In this document: positions 22,984 to 30,453 of the stretch, piece after piece
Position numbering within the stretch: position 1 is the first letter of the stretch
Layout of the letters: each line of letters opens with the position of its first letter
Origin: a virus
IMG/VR virus record: IMGVR_UViG_3300011115_000919
Span: 1-33,806 of that record
Strand: one strand, 5' to 3'
DNA: 33,806 nt
Position numbers and translations under genes: made by a program
The notes under the pieces: model-generated
What the model saw: the letters and a program-made list of their open reading frames with translations, nothing else
Database searches by the model: none
Told to the model about the DNA's origin: nothing

Positions 22984-25062
22984 ATGGCATTCTCAATTTT
23001 AGACTACGTAGACGAGCTTGAGCCTTCAAAGGACGGCAAGTACATTTGTCCTGCTTGCGGCGGCAACGATTTCAGCATCAACAAGGGCAATGGTGCCTAT
23101 ACATGTTGGCATGATCCCTCGCCTGCGCACCGTGCTGAAGTGCGCGATGCCCTTGCACCCCTCACTCGCTGGGAGAAGCCACCAAGAGAACCAGGGCGCT
23201 ACGACTTTGGCTATAAAAATAGCGATGGTAAAGAAGTTGTAATTGTTCACCGTGACGACACCTCCGGCGCAAAGAAGATTTGGCAAGACTTTCCCACGCT
23301 TGAGAAAACCCCGAACGGGCATAAAAGCCAGCTCCAACAGATAAAAGCCAATATTCTTCCCTATCGGTATCACGAAGCCATTGCAAAAAGCAAAGAAACT
23401 GGCTTGCCAATTTTCGTGGTTGAAGGGGAGCTCACTTGCGAGGCTGTTTGGGCTCTAGACATTCCTTGCATCACCTTCCTTGGCGGCAGCAAGCAATACC
23501 GCACAAATGGTGACTACTCCCGCCTGCTTCGTAGCGAAAAGCTTGTGCTGTGCCCTGACAGGGACGAGCAAGGCGTGGCTTTCATGGCGGAAGTTGCCAA
23601 TGACAATCCCGGTTCAAGCTGGCTTTATGCCGACCCACGATCCTGGGAGTGGAACAATCTTCCCTTAGGCAGCGGCTATGACATTGGGGACTACATAGAA
23701 GAAGGTGCCAGTAAAGACGATTTGCTTTCTTCCATTGCCTCCAAGGGGCGTCATCAAGGGGAAGATGGAAGGCCCTGTTATGAGGAAATCATTTCTGCCA
23801 TTGAAGGCTTTGTTGGCCTCTATGCAAATGATGCCCGCATTTTTTATGAGGTTGGTTCCTGGCTGGAACAGCGCACTGTAAAGATGAGTCAGCAAAACAT
23901 TGAGCGCATCATTGAAGAAGCAAAAGGCAGGGTCTATGGCAAAGAGGAAATTGAAAGCATTGATGCCTTGGCCATTGCCAATTCTGAAAAAGCAAGGGAT
24001 TGGCTGATTGCAGGCATTATTCCATTGGGAAGCGTCACTTTACTGGCTGCTAGTGGTGGCACAGGAAAAACTGTACTTTTGTACAATTGGGCTTTGCACG
24101 TTGCATTGGGCACGCCATGGAGCGGAAGGCGGTGCATGAAAGGCAAGTGCTTACTGATCAGTGCTGATGAGCCCCTTGTGGACACGGCAGAAAAGCTTTC
24201 CGTGATTGGCTATAGCGAAGCTGGTCTACAGCCTGGTGACATTTCATTCTGGGAAACTTGGCGCTTTGCCAATATGAAGCAATTAGAAGATTACATTCGC
24301 AAGGAGCGACCTTCTTTGGTCATGATTGATAGCCTCACGGCTTGCCTGTCTGGCATGAATGTGGACCTAGCAAAAAGCTCCGCTGGTGATGCCATATATG
24401 GATTAAGAGACATGGCCAATTCATATAGTTGTTCCATTGTCATTCTTCACCATTTGAACAAAAGCGGAGGCTTGCGTGATTCCACCAGTTTCACGGACAA
24501 CGTTTCAGAAGTGGTGAAGCTCACGCGCTCTGAAAGTTTCGACCCTAATGAATTTGCCATTGAATGGTTGAAGAGTAGGAGCGGCTTAGCTGGTAAACAC
24601 ATTCTCAAGCGTGATCCATTGAATTATGGCTGGCATTATGCAGGCCCTGTTGGTGGATCCTTGGAAGAGTTGAATCAAGTGGTGAATGTGGTGAACATGC
24701 GCAAGACTGAACGCTTTACCAAACAACAAGTGGCTTCACTGTCTGGCAGCTTTGACACCAATTCAACGGGCAAGATGCTGGAAGTGGCTAGACGGCAAGG
24801 GCTTATTGCAAGTAGCTTTCAAGATGGCCCTAATGAGGAGAAACTGAGGCTTTACCATTCGTGGGATTATGAAGCCACTGACTGGACCATTGACTCTTCC
24901 ACTCCCATCGTGAACGAAGAGGAGAGGGATAACTCCCCCATCGTGAGTGAAGAAGGGAGTGATGACTCATCGGGGGAATTGTTTGTTGCTCCCTCAGGTG
25001 ACAAGAAAGAGCCCGATGTTGTCGCGACAGACGACAGGGAAGACTATTACAACTTCTTTTAG
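22984..25062 (+). CDS. Primase-helicase (zinc finger, Toprim-like, RecA-like ATPase)
   Basis: About 692 aa. The N-terminal zinc finger CPACGG...YTCWHD binds template DNA in primases. A Toprim-like segment follows (IFVVEGELTCEAVW; LVLCPDRDEQG). The C-terminal half is a RepA/AAA_25-like helicase ATPase with Walker A GGTGKT (residues 358-363 from this start), Walker B SLVMIDSL and a sensor-like ILHHLNKSG. The start at 22984 (MAFSILDYVDELEP) places the zinc finger near the N-terminus as usual; ATG at 22957 would add nine residues. The C-terminal ~60 residues are acidic. It is probably the replication primase-helicase that opens the rightward block. Confidence 0.85.
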   Translation: MAFSILDYVDELEPSKDGKYICPACGGNDFSINKGNGAYTCWHDPSPAHRAEVRDALAPLTRWEKPPREPGRYDFGYKNSDGKEVVIVHRDDTSGAKKIWQDFPTLEKTPNGHKSQLQQIKANILPYRYHEAIAKSKETGLPIFVVEGELTCEAVWALDIPCITFLGGSKQYRTNGDYSRLLRSEKLVLCPDRDEQGVAFMAEVANDNPGSSWLYADPRSWEWNNLPLGSGYDIGDYIEEGASKDDLLSSIASKGRHQGEDGRPCYEEIISAIEGFVGLYANDARIFYEVGSWLEQRTVKMSQQNIERIIEEAKGRVYGKEEIESIDALAIANSEKARDWLIAGIIPLGSVTLLAASGGTGKTVLLYNWALHVALGTPWSGRRCMKGKCLLISADEPLVDTAEKLSVIGYSEAGLQPGDISFWETWRFANMKQLEDYIRKERPSLVMIDSLTACLSGMNVDLAKSSAGDAIYGLRDMANSYSCSIVILHHLNKSGGLRDSTSFTDNVSEVVKLTRSESFDPNEFAIEWLKSRSGLAGKHILKRDPLNYGWHYAGPVGGSLEELNQVVNVVNMRKTERFTKQQVASLSGSFDTNSTGKMLEVARRQGLIASSFQDGPNEEKLRLYHSWDYEATDWTIDSSTPIVNEEERDNSPIVSEEGSDDSSGELFVAPSGDKKEPDVVATDDREDYYNFF

Positions 25063-25063
25063 A

Positions 25064-25101
25064 AAAGAGCGGCTGCTTTATAATGAAGCCAGTCGCTCTT
25101 T
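25064..25101 (+). other. Long hairpin with TATAATG loop after the primase-helicase gene
   Basis: AAAGAGCGGCTG pairs with CAGTCGCTCTTT (12 bp, one G-U), then CTT with AAG across a bulge, leaving TATAATG as loop. It lies two bases past the stop and five bases before the next ATG. It may act as a terminator (T-rich flank TCTTTCTTC), as an mRNA stabiliser, or the loop TATAAT may be a -10 box for the next gene. Confidence 0.6.
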
Positions 25102-25105
25102 CTTC

Positions 25106-25267
25106 ATGGCAATCATTTGGAACACTAAGCCCCAGCCTCCCAGCGAAGAGGAGCAGGAAGCTGTTATTCAGGCAGCAGTGGACAAGGCGGAAAAGGAGCT
25201 GGACGAGGAGTTGGAAAATGCTCGTGAATTTGCTTTCAAAGCCTTGGAGGTTAAAGCTGATCCATAG
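25106..25267 (+). CDS. Small acidic helical protein, 53 aa
   Basis: MAIIWNTKPQPPSEEEQEAV then a Glu/Lys-rich helix. The frame is open upstream but that part overlaps the primase-helicase gene. Its ATG falls just after a strong hairpin, so its start region may be regulated by it. Function unknown. A strong terminator follows. Confidence 0.6.
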   Translation: MAIIWNTKPQPPSEEEQEAVIQAAVDKAEKELDEELENAREFAFKALEVKADP

Positions 25268-25295
25268 TTGCCAATAAAGCCTTGACTTGCTCACT

Positions 25296-25315
25296 GGCCC
25301 CTATGGGGCCTTTTT
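25296..25315 (+). terminator. Rho-independent terminator
   Basis: GGCCCC / GGGGCC stem (6 bp), TAT loop, T5 tail. A second hairpin, TTGGC / GCCAA with ATGT loop and T4 tail, lies 9 nt further on at 25324-25341, giving a tandem stop. Confidence 0.85.
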
Positions 25316-25364
25316 AATGGGCTTTGGCATGTGCCAATTTTGCAACTGTCCTTTTTCATTTTTC

Positions 25365-25523
25365 GGGGGTGCGTAGGATCGTCCAGTTCCTACCAAGCAT
25401 CTACGCGCCTGGGGGCACCAAACAGTTCCAGCCCCTGCAGCGCTACCGGCTGGGGAGATCAATGGGAAGGCACAAGGGGGTTAAGCTCCCTTCGCTAAGC
25501 ACCGTTCGAGAAGGTAGACCCCC
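25365..25523 (+). ncRNA. Candidate structured noncoding RNA
   Basis: The gap 25316-25617 shows no convincing protein gene (the longest frame has poor composition). Its central, GC-richer part can fold: GCGTAG 25371-25376 with CTACGC 25401-25406, closed by GGT 25368-25370 with ACC 25417-25419; CCAGCC 25428-25433 with GGCTGG 25448-25453; GGGGGT 25476-25481 with ACCCCC 25518-25523, enclosing ACC/GGT with a T-loop-like TTCGAGA. The region after it is T-rich with two CTTATGGT copies before the next ATG. I do not recognise the family; it may be a regulatory leader or a stand-alone RNA. Confidence 0.35.
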
Positions 25524-25617
25524 AAGGTCGTCATTCATAGGTGCTTTTAATTATCCTTTGCTTCTCTTGTTGTTTCATGCCTTCTTATGGTAGGCTTATG
25601 GTGCTTCAAGGCTACTT

Positions 25618-25857
25618 ATGCCCTCTTCTCCTTTTCCTCCTGACATGCTCCCTTCGTTGGAGCACAATGGCATAGTGATTACTGTGATCAACCATCATGG
25701 TTTCTCGCGGCCTGATCGTGGTCCTGCACCTGCCAGTCGCATTCTTTATGGTGCGCGTGATGAGAATAATGAGCGCCATTGGCGCTCAAGCTTGGGAGAA
25801 ATCAATCAATTAATTGAACGAGGCTTTGCTCCTGCTCCATTGGCTTCTGGCGTTTAA
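25618..25857 (+). CDS. Hypothetical protein, 79 aa
   Basis: Pro-rich N-terminus (MPSSPFPPDMLPSLEHNGIV) and a helical C-terminus (SLGEINQLIERGF). An internal ATG at 25645 is possible. It is the first gene after the noncoding region, two bases ahead of the next gene. No family recognised. Confidence 0.55.
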   Translation: MPSSPFPPDMLPSLEHNGIVITVINHHGFSRPDRGPAPASRILYGARDENNERHWRSSLGEINQLIERGFAPAPLASGV

Positions 25858-25859
25858 TA

Positions 25860-26171
25860 ATGGAAAACATTATTGCTCTCATCGAAATACTAGAGCGCAT
25901 TAAGGAAAGCCAAAAAGCCCTTGCTGCGGAGGAAGTTGTCTGCAAGGAAAAGCTTATGAAAATGATGAAAGAAGAAGGACTAGAAAAAGAAGAAAGCGCC
26001 TATGGTACTGTGCGCATTCAACGCAGAGCAGACAAGGGTTACAGCGCATCCATTAAGAGAATGGAAATAGAGCTTAAGGAAGCCAAGAAACTGGCTGACG
26101 ACATGGGCGACTATCAAACACTAGGCTTCAAGGAAAGCTTGGTATATATGCCCCCTAAAGAATTGTTCTAG
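25860..26171 (+). CDS. Coiled-coil protein, 103 aa
   Basis: A charged helical protein: ILERIKESQKALAAEEVVCK and long Glu/Lys heptads, then GTVRIQRRADKGYSASI and a YQTLGFKESL motif. It resembles the general build of phage Gp157-like proteins, but I cannot place it in the family with confidence. Probably cytoplasmic and oligomeric. Confidence 0.65.
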   Translation: MENIIALIEILERIKESQKALAAEEVVCKEKLMKMMKEEGLEKEESAYGTVRIQRRADKGYSASIKRMEIELKEAKKLADDMGDYQTLGFKESLVYMPPKELF

Positions 26172-26173
26172 CC

Positions 26174-26299
26174 ATGGAACGCTCTGAGATTGAACGTTTA
26201 ATAGACGAGAAGATTTTGGAGCATGAACGGCGCATTGGTTGGATTAGTGGCATTGCAGGAACCATTTTCCTTGCCATTGTTCTTTTTCTTTGCTGGTGA
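26174..26299 (+). CDS. Small tail-anchored membrane protein, 41 aa
   Basis: MERSEIERLIDEKILEHERR is a charged amphipathic helix, followed by a single transmembrane segment (IAGTIFLAIVLFLCW) at the very end. It starts 2 nt after the coiled-coil gene and is probably coupled to it. This layout suggests a membrane-tethered helix that docks a cytoplasmic partner, maybe the coiled-coil protein next door; that is inference. Confidence 0.65.
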   Translation: MERSEIERLIDEKILEHERRIGWISGIAGTIFLAIVLFLCW

Positions 26300-26335
26300 G
26301 CTAACATAGGCTGTAGATAAAGCACAGTTGTTGCA

Positions 26336-27034
26336 ATGGCTTCGCCGCAAATTAACTTTCCTGATGACCAAGCAGAATTGCGCTATGGCCTAAGAGTGTT
26401 GGTGGATGCTGGCCTAACGCCAGAGCAAGTGGATAAGATGCGCCATAAAGTGGGTAATGGTCCAGGGAAAGTGCCATATAACAAAGAGACAATTGGCTTG
26501 CGAAGGTTTATGGTGCAAGAGCTTCTTGCTGCAAATTTAAGTAATTCGCAAATTGCTCGCGTTATGCAACTAAGCAAAGAAACCGTTAATCAAGATAGAC
26601 AACAGAACAGAAGTTTGTGGACAGAAAGTATATTAAAGAGTCAAGATTGTCACCGGGCTCGTATATTAAATGAGGCGATGGAATTGAAGGAACAGGCACT
26701 ATCAAACTTTGAGACAAGTAAGAAGCGCACGGTAACAACAATGTCCGACAGGGGAGAAACAGTTATGGTCACAGAAAGTGCAGGGGAAAGTTCATTCCTA
26801 GCTGTTGCCAGAAACTGTTTAGAACAGCAAGCAAAAGTGCTAGGACTATATGATATTAAGCCACAACAAGAAGAGAAGAAAAGTTACAAAGGCTTCTTGG
26901 ACGATCTCGCTAAAACCATTGGTGATGTGAAAGAGCGTGAAGCAAATGCCAAGGCCGTAGATGCTTCCTTTAAAGTTGCAGACAGCGATGAGCTAGAAGA
27001 AGAACCTTCCTCCCTTGCCATCGTAAATGTTTAA
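26336..27034 (+). CDS. HTH DNA-binding protein, small-terminase-like
   Basis: 232 aa. A helix-turn-helix lies at residues 62-90 (LLAANLSNSQIARVMQLSKE). Further on, NCLEQQAKVLGLYDIKPQ resembles the region in terminase small subunits after the HTH. The C-terminal third is acidic. It could be the phage packaging small subunit, although no large terminase follows in this window, or a transcription regulator. An AT-rich -10-like TAGATA at 26314 precedes it. Confidence 0.6.
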   Translation: MASPQINFPDDQAELRYGLRVLVDAGLTPEQVDKMRHKVGNGPGKVPYNKETIGLRRFMVQELLAANLSNSQIARVMQLSKETVNQDRQQNRSLWTESILKSQDCHRARILNEAMELKEQALSNFETSKKRTVTTMSDRGETVMVTESAGESSFLAVARNCLEQQAKVLGLYDIKPQQEEKKSYKGFLDDLAKTIGDVKEREANAKAVDASFKVADSDELEEEPSSLAIVNV

Positions 27035-27087
27035 GCTTGACAATGGCACCATTCTTCGCCATGCTGGCTTCGTAGCCATAAAAGACC

Positions 27088-27537
27088 ATGAATTTTTCCT
27101 CCGTTGGTGACTTCCTGCGCAAAGCAGCCACTGCTAAATCTGACGAGCGCAAGGCCATTGACGAGAAGCTGGCGCCCATGCTCGAAGATCGTTTCACCAT
27201 TGGCGTGCCCCCAGAACTGCTTGAAGCCATTGAAGACCTTGTGGAGCAATATGGCGATGAAACCTACAAACAAGTTAGTTTGTTCACCATGGGCAAATGG
27301 CATGAGGTTCATTGCGAGATGTTGCAGCAACATGCTGACAATGGCGGCACTGCCGAAATGCTTTCCACCATGAACGACCTCAGCAAGATTTCCACTGCAC
27401 TAACCATCCTTGGAGAACTGGGCAGCTTTAGTGGTGACGAGGCATGGCGGAAAATGCTTCGCGACGTGGTAGGTCAAACTGTGCTAGAAACACTGGAAGA
27501 AAAAGGCATTTCTATTGATTCTTTCCTGAACAAATGA
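27088..27537 (+). CDS. Hypothetical protein, 149 aa
   Basis: Acidic, helical (VGDFLRKAATAKSDERKAID; PELLEAIEDLVEQYGDETYK). I do not recognise it. A TTGACA at 27037 is a candidate -35 box, with CATGCT 17 nt later as a weak -10. Its stop overlaps the next start by ATGA. Confidence 0.65.
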   Translation: MNFSSVGDFLRKAATAKSDERKAIDEKLAPMLEDRFTIGVPPELLEAIEDLVEQYGDETYKQVSLFTMGKWHEVHCEMLQQHADNGGTAEMLSTMNDLSKISTALTILGELGSFSGDEAWRKMLRDVVGQTVLETLEEKGISIDSFLNK

Positions 27538-27707
27538 TTAAAAGCAACGTGATGGACACTTTCACTATTCTGTTTGACAATGGCGAAAAATTTGCTTTAG
27601 TGGCTCCTAACCGCACTGGCGCTTTGATGCTTGCTCATGAGCTAAACCCTAATGGTAAGATTATTGGCGCCTTGCGCCTGGATGATTGGGAAGAAGCTAA
27701 TGATTGA
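27534..27707 (+). CDS. Small protein, 57 aa
   Basis: MIKSNVMDTFTILFDNGEKF, later LAHELNPNGKIIGALRLDDW; an alpha/beta pattern with acidic end. ATG overlaps the preceding stop (ATGA); a second ATG at 27552 is an alternative. It overlaps the next gene by 8 nt. Function unknown. Confidence 0.68.
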   Translation: MIKSNVMDTFTILFDNGEKFALVAPNRTGALMLAHELNPNGKIIGALRLDDWEEAND

Positions 27708-28077
27708 TTCTTTGCCATTGTCTTCCTTGCCGCCTCTCATAAGCTTTTGCATTCCGCCTGCATTGAAAGCCGAAGCCCAGTCCATTGCAGCGCAAGACCC
27801 AGCAGTCCACCCCGTTTGGAAGAAACTAGAACAGAAAGGCCAGCATTTCATCGTGCGCACCAACGACATTGAAGACATTGAAGAGATGGCAGACTGGGCC
27901 AGGAGCTGGCTCATAGAACCTGATGGCAGGCTTGACAAGGCACGCCGCCAGGCTTATCAGACCGTAGTAGAGCGAGCACGTAAGCACGTTGTGCTGACGC
28001 CCATAGGGGCCTGTCACTACCTGGCTTCGGGCTGGCGCCAAAAGGCCATAAGCAGCACTAATGCCATTTGCCATTGA
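27700..28077 (+). CDS. Hypothetical protein, 125 aa
   Basis: ATG at 27700 overlaps the previous gene by 8 nt; residues upstream of it fall inside that gene. Product: MIDSLPLSSLPPLISFCIPP, then a helical basic half (DKARRQAYQTVVERARKHVV) ending in a hydrophobic motif. No domain recognised. Confidence 0.6.
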   Translation: MIDSLPLSSLPPLISFCIPPALKAEAQSIAAQDPAVHPVWKKLEQKGQHFIVRTNDIEDIEEMADWARSWLIEPDGRLDKARRQAYQTVVERARKHVVLTPIGACHYLASGWRQKAISSTNAICH

Positions 28078-28128
28078 CCTTCCCCCATTGCGGTGCTTAC
28101 ACTGAGCGAGTTCTCAACCTTCGGAACC

Positions 28129-28458
28129 ATGACCGCCATTATCGACCGCGATAGCTACGGCCCCTCGGCATTCATTCGCTCTAACTCCGGCACACAAATT
28201 GTCATGAGCGGCAGCAATCCATGCGTGGAATGGAGCTTCCGCATTAAAGATCTAGAGAATTGGCTCGTCACGCTTGAAGAAGCCATGGTTAATGAAAATA
28301 ACTATGGTCAACGCCGTGGCCTAGAAGATATTTACTTTTCTCTCAAGGCTGCTCATGTCAAACATGAGAAGCAGCATCAGGAAGTAGTCACTGATGCTCC
28401 CACCGCTGATGACTTACAAGCATACTTGGCAGCTTATGCTGCTGCAATGACAAAATGA
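28129..28458 (+). CDS. Hypothetical protein, 109 aa
   Basis: MTAIIDRDSYGPSAFIRSNS; ATG at 28129 preferred over a GTG at 28093 that would put the start within a TGCTTACACT promoter-like sequence. The second half is helical (GQRRGLEDIYFSLKAAHVKH; AYLAAYAAAMTK). No family recognised. A strong terminator lies 12 nt after the stop. Confidence 0.65.
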   Translation: MTAIIDRDSYGPSAFIRSNSGTQIVMSGSNPCVEWSFRIKDLENWLVTLEEAMVNENNYGQRRGLEDIYFSLKAAHVKHEKQHQEVVTDAPTADDLQAYLAAYAAAMTK

Positions 28459-28470
28459 TTATCGCTTGTT

Positions 28471-28502
28471 GGGCAGTAGCTACGGCTGCTGCCCTTTTCT
28501 TT
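28471..28502 (+). terminator. Rho-independent terminator with UACG loop
   Basis: GGGCAGTAGC / GCTGCTGCCC (10 bp, one G-U) closed by a TACG tetraloop (UNCG class, unusually stable), then TTTTCTTT. A 27-codon frame (28455-28538) also spans it and is coupled by ATGA to the preceding gene, but the hairpin explains the sequence better. Confidence 0.85.
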
Positions 28503-28530
28503 AACCATGCCATTCACTCGCTAGATGATG

Positions 28531-28722
28531 ATGACTGACCCAACCGACGAGGAAATTATGGAACTTATGCCACAGCAAATGCGTAATGCCCTAGCCACTG
28601 CAGCTTCTGCCGCCATGATTGGCTTTGACAGTCCCAAATCAGTTGACGCCTATCGCGTCATCCTCAATTGCTACGCTGTAGACCACGCCCGCGCTGTCCT
28701 CGCCAAGTGGGGCCACCAATGA
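28531..28722 (+). CDS. Small hypothetical protein, 63 aa
   Basis: MTDPTDEEIMELMPQQMRNA: acidic start then a helical segment with SVDAYRVILNCYAVDHARAV. Two further ATGs just upstream give MM. Starts shortly after the terminator, so it may have its own promoter. Ends in an ATGA overlap with the next gene. Confidence 0.62.
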   Translation: MTDPTDEEIMELMPQQMRNALATAASAAMIGFDSPKSVDAYRVILNCYAVDHARAVLAKWGHQ

Positions 28723-28964
28723 CCGCTGAAATACCCGACTACTTGGTTGCAGGAAGCACTGGCCAAAACAACATCACGTTTCAGCTCCAAGGCAATAGCA
28801 CTCCTAAGGAGATCATCCGCCTCGACAGCGAAGGCTTCCACTACCGTGGCCAACTGATTGAAGATGCGGGCGAAGCGCATCGACTGTTTATTGAGTTTAT
28901 GCGTCAATCCAATGATATGCGTCACATTAACCAACCCCATAGTGAGGAGAACTTCGATGATTAA
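28719..28964 (+). CDS. Small conserved hypothetical protein, 81 aa
   Basis: MTAEIPDYLVAGSTGQNNIT then FQLQGNS and KEIIRLDSEGFHYRGQLIED. I recall the IIRLDxxGFHYRGQ motif in small proteins of cyanobacteria and cyanophages; function unknown. ATGA overlap with the preceding gene supports the start. Confidence 0.68.
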   Translation: MTAEIPDYLVAGSTGQNNITFQLQGNSTPKEIIRLDSEGFHYRGQLIEDAGEAHRLFIEFMRQSNDMRHINQPHSEENFDD

Positions 28965-29289
28965 CCCTATTGTTCCACCGCCAGAGCTGGTGCAGCAGTG
29001 GTGGGAAGAAGCGGATCAGTACCAAGACGATCCAAAGACCTATTTCGATCATGTCGCCACCCAAGCCGCCCAATGGGGTGCTGACATGGAGCTGGAAGCG
29101 TGTTGTGAATGGTTGGACCGTAACAGTGCTGTTATTGGTGGGTTCCACCTCCGCATTGATCGCCGCCCTAAGCCGCCAAGCTTGAAAGAGCAGGCGCTGC
29201 AAGCCTTGAAGGACGCACAAGAAGGTTGGCGGCCAGTTCCTGCCGACTGCGACATCATCCGACGCGCCCTGGAGGCCCTCGATGACTGA
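28957..29289 (+). CDS. Conserved cyanophage-type protein, 110 aa
   Basis: MINPIVPPPELVQQWWEEAD; later GADMELEACCEWLDRNSAVI and a basic segment with KEQALQALKDAQ. A Shine-Dalgarno AGGAG lies 7 nt before the ATG, one of the clearer ones here. I recall this PPPELVQQW family from cyanobacterial and cyanophage genomes; its role is not known. Overlaps the preceding gene by 8 nt. Confidence 0.7.
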   Translation: MINPIVPPPELVQQWWEEADQYQDDPKTYFDHVATQAAQWGADMELEACCEWLDRNSAVIGGFHLRIDRRPKPPSLKEQALQALKDAQEGWRPVPADCDIIRRALEALDD

Positions 29290-29497
29290 CATCACCTTCT
29301 ACAAACTTGACGCTGCTTTTACATCCCTTGCAGAATTTGACCATTGTGCCAAGCCCAATGATTTTATTGAAGTGTGTCTATGGCATAACGGCGAAGGTTT
29401 TGACGCTCATTTAAGCAGCCATAGCGAACAGTCTTTCCAGCTAACTTGGGGAGAATTTAAGGCACTTAAAAAACTAATTAAGGAGCTAGACAAATGA
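29282..29497 (+). CDS. Small hypothetical protein, 71 aa
   Basis: MTDITFYKLDAAFTSLAEFD; mixed alpha/beta, ending in KALKKLIKELDK. It overlaps the previous gene by 8 nt and its stop overlaps the next start (ATGA). First gene of a run of coupled mini-genes. Confidence 0.65.
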   Translation: MTDITFYKLDAAFTSLAEFDHCAKPNDFIEVCLWHNGEGFDAHLSSHSEQSFQLTWGEFKALKKLIKELDK

Positions 29498-29673
29498 CTA
29501 ACGAACAATTAAACATGCTGCGCTCTATTATTCAAGGGGAAATTGAAGCGGCCATCATGACAGAAAACAATTGCAAATTTGACTATGAGCGGGAACGGTT
29601 AAATCTTAAGGCTTGGGAAACCTTGGCACAATCCTTCAACCATATAAACGCACCCAACAATTGGCATCAATGA
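29494..29673 (+). CDS. Small hypothetical protein, 59 aa
   Basis: MTNEQLNMLRSIIQGEIEAA: helical, with EREREL-like charge pattern (YERERLNLKAWETLAQS). ATGA overlaps at both ends. No domain recognised. Confidence 0.7.
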   Translation: MTNEQLNMLRSIIQGEIEAAIMTENNCKFDYERERLNLKAWETLAQSFNHINAPNNWHQ

Positions 29674-29798
29674 CTAAATTCCCTATTGAAGTACCTGTTG
29701 CCAAGGGCATATCTTTAGTTTTGTATCCTGTGCATTTCTTTGTTGCAGCAGTTATTGTCTTTAGTCTTGTTGTGATTGTTTTTGCTTTGGTGCCATGA
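29670..29798 (+). CDS. Single-pass membrane protein, 42 aa
   Basis: MTKFPIEVPVAKGISLVLYP then one helix, FFVAAVIVFSLVVIVFALV. Coupled by ATGA at both ends in the same run as its neighbours. Resembles in build the membrane peptide at 21213-21332, but on a different strand and without clear sequence similarity. Confidence 0.65.
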   Translation: MTKFPIEVPVAKGISLVLYPVHFFVAAVIVFSLVVIVFALVP

Positions 29799-29989
29799 CT
29801 AAACTTCCCCCCGCCGCGCAGGCAGTGCTAAATGCCTATAACGAAGACCGGCCCGTTGGTGATTCTCTGCCGCGTAACGCTCTGGTCGAAGCTCTTCGCG
29901 CCGCTGCCGATGGATGCAGCTCCGACTGGATGGGCCTCACGGTTATCCATCATCTTTACGCTCTCGCTGATCAACTAGAAGGAAAATGA
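29795..29989 (+). CDS. Small PAAQAVLNAY-family protein, copy 2
   Basis: MTKLPPAAQAVLNAYNEDRP; shares AQAVLNAY and EALRAAAD with the protein at 13274, about 16.5 kb away. ATGA overlaps on both sides. Family role unknown; two distant copies suggest ancient duplication or independent capture. Confidence 0.7.
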   Translation: MTKLPPAAQAVLNAYNEDRPVGDSLPRNALVEALRAAADGCSSDWMGLTVIHHLYALADQLEGK

Positions 29990-30453
29990 CTGAAACTCTT
30001 CGCGACCGTTTAATCCGTTGCAATTGGGCTGATAGCTTCAATGCGGACACTTTAGTTCGATTAATTGAAGATCATTGTGCTCGCACTTCGCAAGGAAAAT
30101 TATTCACCTATAAAGTGAAAGAAGTGTTGCGTATCATTGATGGCGACACTGTAATTATTAATATTGACATTGGCTTTAATCTTACATTGTCTCAGACCAT
30201 CAGAATCAAAGGCATTGACGCTCCTGAACTTCGCACCATTGATCCTCTAGAAAAGGCTCAAGGCATTGCTTCAAGAACTTTTGTTGAAAATTGGCTTAAA
30301 GAAAAAAGCTTAATCGTGCAAACTTATAAAGATGATAAATATGGCAGAATGCTAGGCAATTTTATATGCAGCGATACAGGCGAAAGTTTAGCTGAAGCAA
30401 TGATTGCTGCTAACCATGCAAAAATTTACAATGGCAAAGGAAAAGCTTTGTAG
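29986..30453 (+). CDS. Staphylococcal nuclease-like (SNase) protein, 155 aa
   Basis: The SNase fold is well marked: IIDGDTVIINI (Asp52/Asp54), RIKGIDAPELR (Arg73, Asp78, Glu81) and DDKYGRMLG (Arg121), equivalent to the active-site residues of staphylococcal nuclease. About 40 extra N-terminal residues precede the fold. No signal peptide is seen, so it probably acts in the cytoplasm, for instance on host DNA or RNA; this is inference. Confidence 0.85.
   Translation: MTETLRDRLIRCNWADSFNADTLVRLIEDHCARTSQGKLFTYKVKEVLRIIDGDTVIINIDIGFNLTLSQTIRIKGIDAPELRTIDPLEKAQGIASRTFVENWLKEKSLIVQTYKDDKYGRMLGNFICSDTGESLAEAMIAANHAKIYNGKGKAL

Noticed and set aside
25476-25523. tRNA or tmRNA end, because of GGGGGT/ACCCCC and a T-loop-like TTCGAGA
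   Set aside because: Only 48 nt separate the arms, there is no anticodon arm or CCA, and no tmRNA pairing pattern was found.
25324-25593. 89-aa plus-strand frame in the gap after the terminator
   Set aside because: It begins in a terminator hairpin, has poor composition and crosses several strong helices; structured RNA is the better reading.
28455-28538. 27-aa frame starting by ATGA overlap, hydrophobic with an acidic DDDD end
   Set aside because: It is built on a strong terminator hairpin with a UACG loop and U-tract; the frame is short and probably incidental, though translation is not excluded.
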